In this document: positions 8,509 to 15,041 of the stretch, piece after piece
Layout: every line of letters starts with the position of its first letter
Numbering within the stretch: position 1 is the stretch's first letter
Assembly (NCBI RefSeq): GCF_002804065.1
Contig: NZ_CP024955.1
Span: forward strand, 3,224,001-3,288,000
From: Kyrpidia spormannii
Lineage (GTDB): Bacteria; Bacillota; Bacilli; Kyrpidiales; Kyrpidiaceae
DNA length: 64,000 nt
Reading direction: 5' to 3'
Translations under genes and position numbers: made by a program
The notes under the pieces: generated by a model
Seen by the model: the letters and a program-made list of their open reading frames with translations, nothing else
What the model was told of the DNA's origin: nothing
Databases searched by the model: none

Positions 8509-8850
8509 CCGCCGATTCCCCTTTCGCCCCGTATGTATCGCCTCGCTGCGAACACCTTGCTTCCTTAAGATGCGTCCGGCGCCGGTGCGATTCCTGCCTG
8601 TCGTCGCAAACTTTCCCGCGGTTGCTGGCGGCAGATCCCGGGCCTGCACTCCGGACCGGAGTCCGCTCTGCAAACCCGGTGCGACTCAGTGACCAGGATG
8701 TGGGGGGCATCGTCATCCCGAGTCGCCGGAAACCTTTGTCAGCCTCGTCAGCCTTGTCCCGGGACCTGCGAACAGAAGTGGCGACGACGGCGGACGGATG
8801 CAAGGCAAGTCGTCCTGCCACTCCCGTTTTCGCCGGCATGGCCGGCGGTG
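8509..8850. other. Gene-free region where mbl would be expected
   Basis: 342 bases between flhO and spoIIID with no plausible coding frame in either direction; the open frames here have arginine/proline-rich shadow translations. In Bacillus this position carries mbl (MreB-like cell-shape gene). Just after spoIIID is a perfect GC hairpin (CGCCGGC/GCCGGCG, about 8830-8846) without a U-run. A short direct repeat, TCGCACCGG on the minus strand (once near 8587, once near 8678), is also present. No riboswitch class was recognised. Confidence 0.5.
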
Positions 8851-9138
8851 TCATAACAGCGTGTTCACCATCGTCTGGGGGGATGAACTCTGGCCGTTGC
8901 GGTATTTATTCTTCGTGGCCTCCCCGCCCCGCAGGTGCCGAATCGACTTGTGATATTCCAGGATCTCTTTGACTCGGCTGGCCAACTCCGGGTTGATCTC
9001 CGGCAGGCGCTCGGTCAGATCTTTGTGCACGGTACTCTTGGATACGCCGAATTCTCGGGCGATCGTGCGCACGGTGTTGCGTGTCTCGACGATATACTCG
9101 CCGATTTTGATCGTGCGCTCGCGGATGTAATCGTGCAC
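8851..9138 (-). CDS. spoIIID: Sporulation transcription factor SpoIIID
   Basis: Small mother-cell DNA-binding regulator acting after sigma-E, activating and repressing many sporulation genes. 95 residues, nearly superimposable on Bacillus SpoIIID: HDYIRERTIKIGEYIVETR, then the helix-turn-helix TVRTIAREFGVSKSTVHKDL, then ERLPEINPELASRVKEILEYHKSIRHLRGGEATKNKY. The last ~20 residues differ, as is usual. GTG at 9138 chosen because it matches the family start and follows GGGGAGG. A sigma-E-like promoter lies at 9175-9203. Confidence 0.97.
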   Translation of the reverse strand: MHDYIRERTIKIGEYIVETRNTVRTIAREFGVSKSTVHKDLTERLPEINPELASRVKEILEYHKSIRHLRGGEATKNKYRNGQSSSPQTMVNTLL

Positions 9139-9174
9139 GCCCTTCGCCTCCCCACATCTCAAAATGTCTGTTAC

Positions 9175-9203
9175 ATTCTATGCGGGGAGGGGGTTGCTAT
9201 GCC
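9175..9203 (-). promoter_or_regulatory. Sigma-E-type promoter of spoIIID
   Basis: On the minus strand a -35-like GGCATAGC (9196-9203) is followed after 13 bases by CATAGAAT (9175-9182), one mismatch from the sigma-E -10 consensus CATACAAT. It lies 37 bases upstream of the GTG of spoIIID, which is transcribed by sigma-E in Bacillus. Match by eye. Confidence 0.6.
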
Positions 9204-9363
9204 TAAGCTGTCGACATCTGAAGCGCGTGGGGGGAAGACGGGCTCACGCCCACTCCCGGAGGTTGACAAACCCCCCGGGGGAGGTTCTCGCCCGGGACGA
9301 AGTCCGCACACAAAAAAAGGGAAGCGACCTCGGCGGCCGCCCCCGCAATTCCCCGGCTCCAGG

Positions 9364-10161
9364 TTACGGAGTTCCGGGTTTGGGAAGCAAGGTTTCCGGA
9401 TTCACATCTTGACCATCTTTCTTGATCTCCAAATGCACGTGGTTCTTGTCCGCCGCTTCGAACTTGTTGAGACCCGAGGTGCCGATGGGTTGCCCCTGGG
9501 TCACCGATTCGCCGGGTTTGACGGACACATCCGCAAGGGATGCGTAGTACAGCGTATACCCGTTATCTGCCGCTATCTCCACCACTTTACCCATCAGCGG
9601 GTCATCTTCCACCTTGCTGACCTTCCCCGCCGCAGCGGCCAGAACTTGGAACGGCTTTCCGTTCTGGGCCGAAAGGTCAATACCGTGATGCGGATAGTAG
9701 CTGTTGTCGAATTTCACCAGTGCCGCCGCCTGGGCGTCTTTGCTGAGGGTGTCGTCAAAATTCTTCATCGAAACGCTGACCTGGGCGGAAGGATCTGCCG
9801 GCCAGATGAACCCCGGCTGCGCTCCCACGGGAACTGCCGGAGGATTGTTGTTGTCAAGGGCGGTGGAGTTCGGCGCCGGCGCCGGCGTCTCATGGGCAAA
9901 AGGCCAGACCTGGGCAGTTTTGGCGTACATGAGGGCGATGATTAGGACGGCGGCCGTCAAATAAATGGCTGGGTAGAACCACCGTGTCCGCAGAATATTT
10001 CGCCACGTACGTTCCCCAGGGCCGACCGGCGTCCCCTCGGCGGCCATCCTCTCCCCGGGTTCCGCCTGCCCACCCACCGGTGCGTCCGATTCCTGACCCT
10101 TGTCGGGCTCGCCCGGTTCCGTATCCCGGGAATGCTCAAAATGCGGGTCTTCTTGTTTCAC
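9364..10161 (-). CDS. spoIIQ: SpoIIQ-type forespore membrane protein with LytM (M23) domain
   Basis: Forespore protein that bridges the two sporulation membranes with SpoIIIAH. 265 residues: acidic/Pro-rich cytoplasmic N-terminus, one membrane helix (~62-80), a low-complexity linker, then a LytM/M23 domain (~150-245). Both metal-binding motifs are intact here: HHGID (His158/Asp162) and HVH (His241/His243). Bacillus SpoIIQ lacks the first His, whereas clostridial SpoIIQ keeps it, so this one may bind zinc. GTG at 10161 chosen: GAGG lies 8 bases upstream, while the ATG six bases earlier has no room for a site. A sigma-F-like promoter precedes it; spoIID is upstream as in Bacillus. Confidence 0.88.
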   Translation of the reverse strand: MKQEDPHFEHSRDTEPGEPDKGQESDAPVGGQAEPGERMAAEGTPVGPGERTWRNILRTRWFYPAIYLTAAVLIIALMYAKTAQVWPFAHETPAPAPNSTALDNNNPPAVPVGAQPGFIWPADPSAQVSVSMKNFDDTLSKDAQAAALVKFDNSYYPHHGIDLSAQNGKPFQVLAAAAGKVSKVEDDPLMGKVVEIAADNGYTLYYASLADVSVKPGESVTQGQPIGTSGLNKFEAADKNHVHLEIKKDGQDVNPETLLPKPGTP

Positions 10162-10181
10162 CTTCATCACCTCAGTAGGCC

Positions 10182-10210
10182 ATTCTCGCCGGGGATGAGG
10201 TGAAATATAC
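10182..10210 (-). promoter_or_regulatory. Sigma-F-type promoter of spoIIQ
   Basis: Minus strand: GTATA (10206-10210), 15-base spacer, then GGCGAGAAT (10182-10190). This agrees with the sigma-F/sigma-G consensus GyATA-N15-GGnnAnAnT at every fixed position. It sits about 20 bases before the SpoIIQ start, consistent with the known sigma-F control of spoIIQ. Confidence 0.75.
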
Positions 10211-10238
10211 CAAGCGAGCCCAGGAATTTATGAGATTT

Positions 10239-11234
10239 TTAAGGGTTCGGCCTTTTGGCCGCCGCCAGAACCAAGGTTTTGGACCAAGGCACCACTTGGA
10301 TCCCTCGATAGTAGTACTGTAAAATTTCCTCCGCCGTTTTCCCCTGCCGTGCCAGGGCTTCGGCGCCGTACTGGCTCATGCCGACTCCGTGGCCGTAGCC
10401 CGTCGTTCGAAAGGTCACCTCGCCGCCGGAGACCGTCCAGGTGAAGGATGTGGAATTGAGCCCCACAGCTGTGCGAAAATCGTTGCCGCTCACCACCCGG
10501 TCCCCGACGCGAAGCTGGGTGATGCGATGGGTCGGGCTCTCCCCGAGGACTTGAATAAAGGAGCCTCCCGGGGTGGCGGGCACGGCTGTCAGGTGTAAAG
10601 CCGCCGCCAAGTCTTTAATGGACACCGTTTTCGTGTCCTGAAATCGCGGGGCCACCGAGGCGTCCCAGGGAGATGGGACTGACTGAAGATAGGGGAGGTT
10701 TTTTCCCCACACCTCCTGGGCGCTGGCCGTATAGCCGTTGCTCGTGGAGAAAAAGGTCGCGTCAATGGGCTGGCCCCCGTAGACGAGGATTTGGCCCGCC
10801 GTTTCCTTCACCGCCTGCTGGATGCGGTTGAATTTGGCCGTAAACTGCGATCCCCACCGGCGGCGAAGATCGTCGGGAGAAAGAAACGCTTGATCCCGGG
10901 TATGGTCGTCGGTGATATCCGCCCCTCCGGTGGCCCGGCCGGGATGGGCCAGGGTCCGGACGGCGTTTGTGCGGGCGGCCACGGCCTGGGCTTTGAGCGC
11001 CTCCATGTGAAAATTCGCCGGCATTTCTGCCGCGACGACCCCGGCGACATAGTCTTCCAGGGGCATGGGAGTCACCGAATGGGTCGCGGCCCGGTACACG
11101 CGGATCACCGGCCCGGGATCAGCCGCGGGGAGGGCGGCCGGCCCCGGGCGGAGGGCGATCACGGCGGCCGTCGGGACGAGAAAGGCGAGGATCACAGGCA
11201 GCAGGGCTGTCCAAGAAAAGCGCTTCAATAACAT
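10239..11234 (-). CDS. spoIID: Stage II sporulation protein D (SpoIID)
   Basis: Membrane-anchored lytic transglycosylase-type protein of the SpoIID/P/M peptidoglycan-remodelling machine that drives forespore engulfment. 331 residues: one N-terminal anchor (~9-29) and the extracytoplasmic SpoIID domain with the hallmark MPLEDYVAGVVAAEMPANF segment (Glu of AAEMP is the known catalytic residue), KAQAVAARTNA, and the C-terminal GYGHGVGMSQYGAEALA. ATG at 11234 with AAGGGAGTGA upstream. Located between murA and spoIIQ as in Bacillus, although two plus-strand genes and an IS now separate it from murA. Confidence 0.96.
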   Translation of the reverse strand: MLLKRFSWTALLPVILAFLVPTAAVIALRPGPAALPAADPGPVIRVYRAATHSVTPMPLEDYVAGVVAAEMPANFHMEALKAQAVAARTNAVRTLAHPGRATGGADITDDHTRDQAFLSPDDLRRRWGSQFTAKFNRIQQAVKETAGQILVYGGQPIDATFFSTSNGYTASAQEVWGKNLPYLQSVPSPWDASVAPRFQDTKTVSIKDLAAALHLTAVPATPGGSFIQVLGESPTHRITQLRVGDRVVSGNDFRTAVGLNSTSFTWTVSGGEVTFRTTGYGHGVGMSQYGAEALARQGKTAEEILQYYYRGIQVVPWSKTLVLAAAKRPNP

Positions 11235-11320
11235 TCACTCCCTTGCAGTTCAGGCGCAGGCGGGGCAACTCGGTTGGCCGTGGGTGAAGAGGGCAATTCG
11301 CACCGGGCGGTTCATGTTGG

Positions 11321-11350
11321 TTTTTATGCATTCGGCACCGGGACTATACC
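11321..11350 (-). promoter_or_regulatory. Candidate sigma-E promoter of spoIID
   Basis: Minus strand GGTATAG (11344-11350), 14-base spacer, GCATAAAAA (11321-11329), the latter sharing CATA-A-A with the sigma-E -10 consensus CATACAnT. About 90 bases upstream of spoIID, a sigma-E gene in Bacillus. Weaker than the spoIIID and spoIIQ promoters. Confidence 0.45.
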
Positions 11351-11442
11351 ACCGCGAGCGTGGGGCCCTGAGGGTTGCGCCCAGGCACATGAAGAGGATT
11401 CTGCTTCTCAGCTGATGAAGGTTATGGGAGGAGGTGAAAGAA

Positions 11443-11628
11443 GTGGGGATTTTGGAATCTGTCATGGCGGCAGCGCCCGTGATTCAACAGTTGCAACGCC
11501 AGGCGTCCATGTTGACCATGACCGACAGGGAAAAATTCATCGCGATTTGTCCACATCCGGATCTGCCGATTCCGATCCAGGTCGGAGATCCCCTGGAACG
11601 GTATCCGGGGACGGCGATCTACCGAGCC
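11443..11628 (+). pseudogene. Soluble methyl-accepting chemotaxis-type receptor, 5' fragment (IS-disrupted)
   Basis: First 62 codons of a receptor gene, starting at GTG 11443 after GGGAGGAGGTGA. The sequence (GILESVMAAAPVIQQL..., DREKFIAICPHPDLPIPIQVGDPL) is the N-terminus of a sensory domain without a membrane helix. An IS21-type element enters after codon 62; the interrupted frame stops at a TGA inside the element (11632-11634). Joining this fragment to 14266 across the IS restores the frame exactly (...IYRA|VQTQQ...). The encoded fragment alone would lack any signalling domain. Confidence 0.85.
11624..11628. repeat. Target-site duplication, left copy (partner 14261-14265)
   Basis: The pentamer GAGCC directly precedes the left end of the element and is repeated directly after the right end (14261-14265). 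A 5-bp duplication is within the range made by IS21-family transposases and marks a simple insertion rather than a rearrangement. Confidence 0.85.
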
Positions 11629-11679
11629 TGTTGATATACACTGAAAATGGACCCCAGATCGTCAGTGAAAATTGACCCC
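11629..11679 (+). repeat. Left end of IS with two internal transposase-site repeats
   Basis: TGTTGAT tip followed by two related 17-mers: CACTGAAAATGGACCCC (11639-11655) and CAGTGAAAATTGACCCC (11663-11679). The right end holds the inverted counterparts at 14210-14226 and 14234-14250, with the same 24-base period. Confidence 0.85.
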
Positions 11680-11734
11680 CACCAGATAGACTGGTACGCT
11701 CCTACTAATCTGAGTGGGAGCGGGGGAGAAAGGG

Positions 11735-13189
11735 TTGATCTCTATCGAGGATTGGACTGCGATTCGAGCACTCCATGCCCGCGGTGTCAGTATTAAGGCG
11801 ATTGCGCGGCAACTGGGAATTTCGCGCAACACTGTGCGTCGTGCCTTGCGGGGAGACGATCCACCCAAGTATGTGCGAAAGAAGCCGTCGGCTCGGGCAA
11901 CAGACCCATTCCTGGAGCACATTCGACAGATGTACGTGGAAAAACAATTGATCGGAACACGAATCTATGCGGAGTTGCAGAAGATGGGGTACCAAGGTTC
12001 ACTTTCTGCGGTTCACCGGTGTCTGCAGCGGCTGAAGAAAGAACAGCCGCACACCGAAGTGCGGGTTCAGCGGATGGAGACGGCTCCAGGTGAACAAGCC
12101 CAGTTCGACTGGTCGGAGTACTCAGTAAAGATAGGAGGCAAGGAGGTCAAGGTATACGCGTACCGTTACATTCTCAGTTATAGTCGAATGCGATACACGC
12201 ACTTTGCGCTGAATCAAACGCTGGAGACGGTCCTGGAAGCTCTGGAGTGCGGGATTCGCCACTTTGGCGGTGTGCCTGAGAGGGTGCTGATCGACAATGC
12301 CGGTCAAATGGTCGTGGATCATCGGCCGGATGGAGCTGTACGGTACCACCCGGAATTTCTCAAGGTCATGGGACTGTACCGGATGGACCCGTATGCATGC
12401 GCCCCGTACCGCGCCCAAACGAAGGGGAAAGTGGAACGGGCCTTCTATATGCTGGAACAGCATTTCCTCAAAGGGACGGAGTTCAAAGACTTTGAGGACC
12501 TCATTACCCAAGGGAAGTCCTTTGACGAATCGGAGAATCAGCGGGTGCACCGCCGGTTGGGACAAACCCCGTTGGAGCGGTTTGAGGCGGACCGGGCGGC
12601 TTTACGGCCCCTCCCCGAGCGCAGGTATGTCGACAGTGTGCGCGTCTTGCGCCGCGTCAGCAGAGACGGATACATCTCCGTCGATCACGTGGAATACTCG
12701 GTCCCGCCCTCCTACCTCGGCCGGGAGGTGTGGGTGACGCAACCCAGGGGGGCATATGTCGAGATGTACGGCCCAGACGGCACCTTCTTGTGTCGGCACG
12801 TCAAATCGAGAGACACCGGCTCGATCCACACGCTGCCCGAACACCAGGCGCCTCACCGGGAGCGTGTCTCGGTTCGTCAGCGATTCTGCGAGGTGTTTCC
12901 CAGCGGTGCGGCATTCTACCAAGGGCTCACCCGTCGGTATGCCCACAACGCTCGGTACCATGCCGCCCGCATCCTGGACATGCGCAGCACCTATAGCGAC
13001 GAGTCTATTGAAATGGCCCTGAAGGAGGCCTTGGCTTACGGAGCCACGGACGAGAAGGTCGTGTTGAAACTGCTGGCCAACTACCCGACAAAACCGGCCG
13101 CCTCTTCGAGAAACGTCGAGGTCCAGGCGTTATCTCGGCGCGCCGACACCATTCGCCCGTTGTCCTACTACAGTCAACTGTTGCATTAA
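11735..13189 (+). CDS. istA: IS21-family transposase IstA
   Basis: DDE transposase catalysing strand transfer of the element. About 484 residues: N-terminal Hin/resolvase-like helix-turn-helix (ALHARGVSIKAIARQLGISRNTVRRAL), an integrase core with the acidic triad visible as Asp in AQFDWSEY, Asp in VLIDNAGQM and Glu in KGKVERAFY, and the C-terminal Mu-transposase-like beta region (DGYISVDHVEYSVPPSYLGREVWV). TTG at 11735 is preferred because GGGGGAGAAAGGG ends just before it; a GTG at 11714 in the same frame is the alternative. No frameshift or stop seen, so it looks functional. Confidence 0.93.
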   Translation: MISIEDWTAIRALHARGVSIKAIARQLGISRNTVRRALRGDDPPKYVRKKPSARATDPFLEHIRQMYVEKQLIGTRIYAELQKMGYQGSLSAVHRCLQRLKKEQPHTEVRVQRMETAPGEQAQFDWSEYSVKIGGKEVKVYAYRYILSYSRMRYTHFALNQTLETVLEALECGIRHFGGVPERVLIDNAGQMVVDHRPDGAVRYHPEFLKVMGLYRMDPYACAPYRAQTKGKVERAFYMLEQHFLKGTEFKDFEDLITQGKSFDESENQRVHRRLGQTPLERFEADRAALRPLPERRYVDSVRVLRRVSRDGYISVDHVEYSVPPSYLGREVWVTQPRGAYVEMYGPDGTFLCRHVKSRDTGSIHTLPEHQAPHRERVSVRQRFCEVFPSGAAFYQGLTRRYAHNARYHAARILDMRSTYSDESIEMALKEALAYGATDEKVVLKLLANYPTKPAASSRNVEVQALSRRADTIRPLSYYSQLLH

Positions 13190-13204
13190 CAAGGGGGAGT
13201 TCCC

Positions 13205-13963
13205 GTGACCGAAGATGCGATGGAGACCCTGAAACAACATCTCAAAACGCTCCAACTGCCGTATATGCGGGAGGTGGTGGAACGGGAAATTGAGAACGCG
13301 GTGAAAATGAAGCTGACTTACCAAGCTTTTCTCACGCGGCTCGTGGAAGCGGAAGTGTTGCAGAAGACCAACCGGTCCATTGCCACGAAGATTCATCTGG
13401 CGCGATTCCCGCGGATCTGTACATTGGAGGAGTTCGATTTCTCGTTTCAACCTTCGCTCCATGCCGCGGAGATTCGGGAATTGGGAGAACTCGGCTTTAT
13501 CCACCGAAAAGAAAACGTTATTTTCCTAGGTCCTCCAGGGGTTGGAAAAACGCACTTAGCGATTGCCCTTGGGGTCAAAGCGTGCACGGCCAGACTCCGG
13601 GTCGCGTTTTTCACCGCCTCTGAACTGGCGGATCTCTTGTATGCCAGTTTAGCGGATCGTTCCACGCCCCAAAAGCTGGCGTCGCTGAGCCGCTACCACC
13701 TGCTGATCATCGACGAGTTGGGCTACATGCCCATGGACAAGCAACGGGCGAACCTCTTTTTCCAGCTCGTCAGCAAGCGCTATGAGACGGGATCAATCAT
13801 CCTGACGACCAACATGCCTTTTGACGAGTGGGACAAGGTGTTTGGCGATACAATTGCTTCTGCCGCCATCATTGATCGTCTGGTGCATCACAGTCACATT
13901 TTTCACATTCAGGGTCACAGTTACCGGATGAAGGACAAGCTCAAGGCCGATGCCTCCGCCTAA
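13205..13963 (+). CDS. istB: IS21-family helper ATPase IstB
   Basis: AAA+ ATPase that assembles on target DNA and activates IstA. 252 residues with Walker A GPPGVGKTHLA, Walker B LLIIDELGY and a sensor-like ILTTNMPFDEW segment; the N-terminal helical domain is present. GTG start at 13205, 15 bases after istA, with AAGGGGGAG upstream. Intact length for the family. Confidence 0.95.
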   Translation: MTEDAMETLKQHLKTLQLPYMREVVEREIENAVKMKLTYQAFLTRLVEAEVLQKTNRSIATKIHLARFPRICTLEEFDFSFQPSLHAAEIRELGELGFIHRKENVIFLGPPGVGKTHLAIALGVKACTARLRVAFFTASELADLLYASLADRSTPQKLASLSRYHLLIIDELGYMPMDKQRANLFFQLVSKRYETGSIILTTNMPFDEWDKVFGDTIASAAIIDRLVHHSHIFHIQGHSYRMKDKLKADASA

Positions 13964-13999
13964 TCACCAGCCCGGCGGACTTGGTACCCCATGTTGTCC

Positions 14000-14148
14000 G
14001 TGCGTGTGCGACACGCACACGTGGCCGTTGTCCCCTAAGGGCCCCCCATCGGCCCGCAGCCGCGAGGTCAAGGGCGCCCTTGGGCGAGCGAAGCGTCCCT
14101 TGACGGAGCGGCCAGGGCCGATACACTCGGCCCGTTGGGACAACGGCC
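14000..14148. other. Nested stem-loop element inside the IS (possible structured RNA)
   Basis: Between istB and the right end lie several perfect inverted repeats. A hairpin has 8-bp arms (14000-14007/14011-14018). A nested set follows: 12-bp arms 14023-14034/14137-14148, 8-bp arms 14048-14055/14115-14122, 8-bp arms 14067-14074/14097-14104, and an innermost 5-bp hairpin (14075-14079/14082-14086). Open frames here look like shadows. Ordinary IS21 ends need only short transposase sites, so this is extra cargo or a structured transcript/terminator. Function unknown. Confidence 0.6.
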
Positions 14149-14209
14149 GACGACGATGAACCCTGAGTGACGACACGACATGGCAAGCAATGACTTCCGT
14201 TTTCTGAGG

Positions 14210-14260
14210 GGGGTCAAAATTCAGTGCCAAACCGGGGTCAATTCTACTTGACGATCAACA
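14210..14260 (-). repeat. Right end of IS with two inverted internal repeats
   Basis: GGGGTCAAAATTCAGTG (14210-14226) and GGGGTCAATTCTACTTG (14234-14250), then the tip ATCAACA (14254-14260). They are inverted relative to the left-end repeats and share their 24-base period. Confidence 0.85.
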
Positions 14261-14265
14261 GAGCC

Positions 14266-14985
14266 GTGCAGACCCAGCAGCGGGTGGCGGCCCGGATCGA
14301 CAAGGAGTTGTTCGGATTTTCTTACTACGCCGTGGCCGTGCCGCTGTTTGAGTCCGGGGAGTTCGTCGGGGCCGTGGCGTTGAATGTGTTGACCACCCGG
14401 GAGGATGAGCTGCGCACGCAAGCGCACGAACTTTCTGCACTTGTCGAACAATTGTCCGCCAATGCGGAATCGTTGTCCCGTTCCGCAGCGGAGGTGGCTT
14501 CGGCCAATGACGACATGAGCCAGCACGCCGCTTTGGCCCAGGAGCGGATCCAGCTGACTTCCGGGGTGCTCTCCTTTATCCACGAAGTCGCGGCCCAGTC
14601 GAACCTCTTGGGGCTCAACGCCGCCATTGAAGCGGCCCGGGCGGGAGAATCCGGCCGGGGCTTTGCCGTGGTCGCCGACGAGATCCGGCGCCTGGCCCAA
14701 CGCAGTCAGTCCGCCTCCAAAGAGATCGAGGACAGCCTGTCCCAGATCCGTGCCGCCGTGGAGCGCATGGTCACAGACATTCAGACCTCCAGTCAGTACA
14801 CCGAATCCCAAGCCAGTGCCGCCGAAGAGCTGGCCGCATCCCTGGGGCAGATCGCCCGGGCGGCGGAGACCGTGGCCAGGCTTTCCCAAGGGGAAGGCAA
14901 CGATGCGCGTCTCGCTTCCGCGGGGACGGCCGTTGCGGCAGAATCGGCCCCGTCCCAGGAGGGGGCCGGCTCACCGAGTTCATAA
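14266..14985 (+). pseudogene. Soluble methyl-accepting chemotaxis-type receptor, 3' fragment (IS-disrupted)
   Basis: 239 codons continuing the receptor cut at 11628. The first part completes the small sensory domain ([32 protein letters not shown]). The rest is a cytoplasmic signalling hairpin, with tip [23 protein letters not shown] and the return helix [23 protein letters not shown]. Restored, the protein would be ~301 residues with no membrane segment, like small soluble receptors such as YfmS of B. subtilis. The fragment can be read from a GTG in the IS right end, so a headless signalling domain might still be made. Confidence 0.85.
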
Positions 14986-15041
14986 AAATCCCGGACCAGG
15001 TGAACACTAGCGCTAACTGTCATCAGTGGGAGTGTTCGCCT

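Larger units (their letters stand above)
11629..14260 (+). mobile_element. Complete IS21-family insertion sequence
   Basis: 2632-base element bounded by inverted TGTTGAT (11629-11635) and ATCAACA (14254-14260) and flanked by 5-bp GAGCC duplications. It carries istA and istB in the usual order, 15 bases apart. Each end also has two 17-bp internal repeats at identical 24-base spacing (11639, 11663 on the left; 14210, 14234 inverted on the right), the multiple terminal transposase sites known for this family. Between istB and the right end lies an unusual structured segment of ~150 bases. Intact ends, intact genes and an identical duplication indicate a recent insertion. Confidence 0.93.

Noticed and set aside
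8509-8850. Possible cyclic-di-GMP or other riboswitch upstream of flhO
   Set aside because: The conserved GEMM core elements could not be found; only a short direct repeat and a GC hairpin are present.
9307-9350. Terminator after spoIIQ
   Set aside because: An A-run (U on the minus strand) follows a GC-rich palindrome, but no stem with a sensible loop could be drawn.
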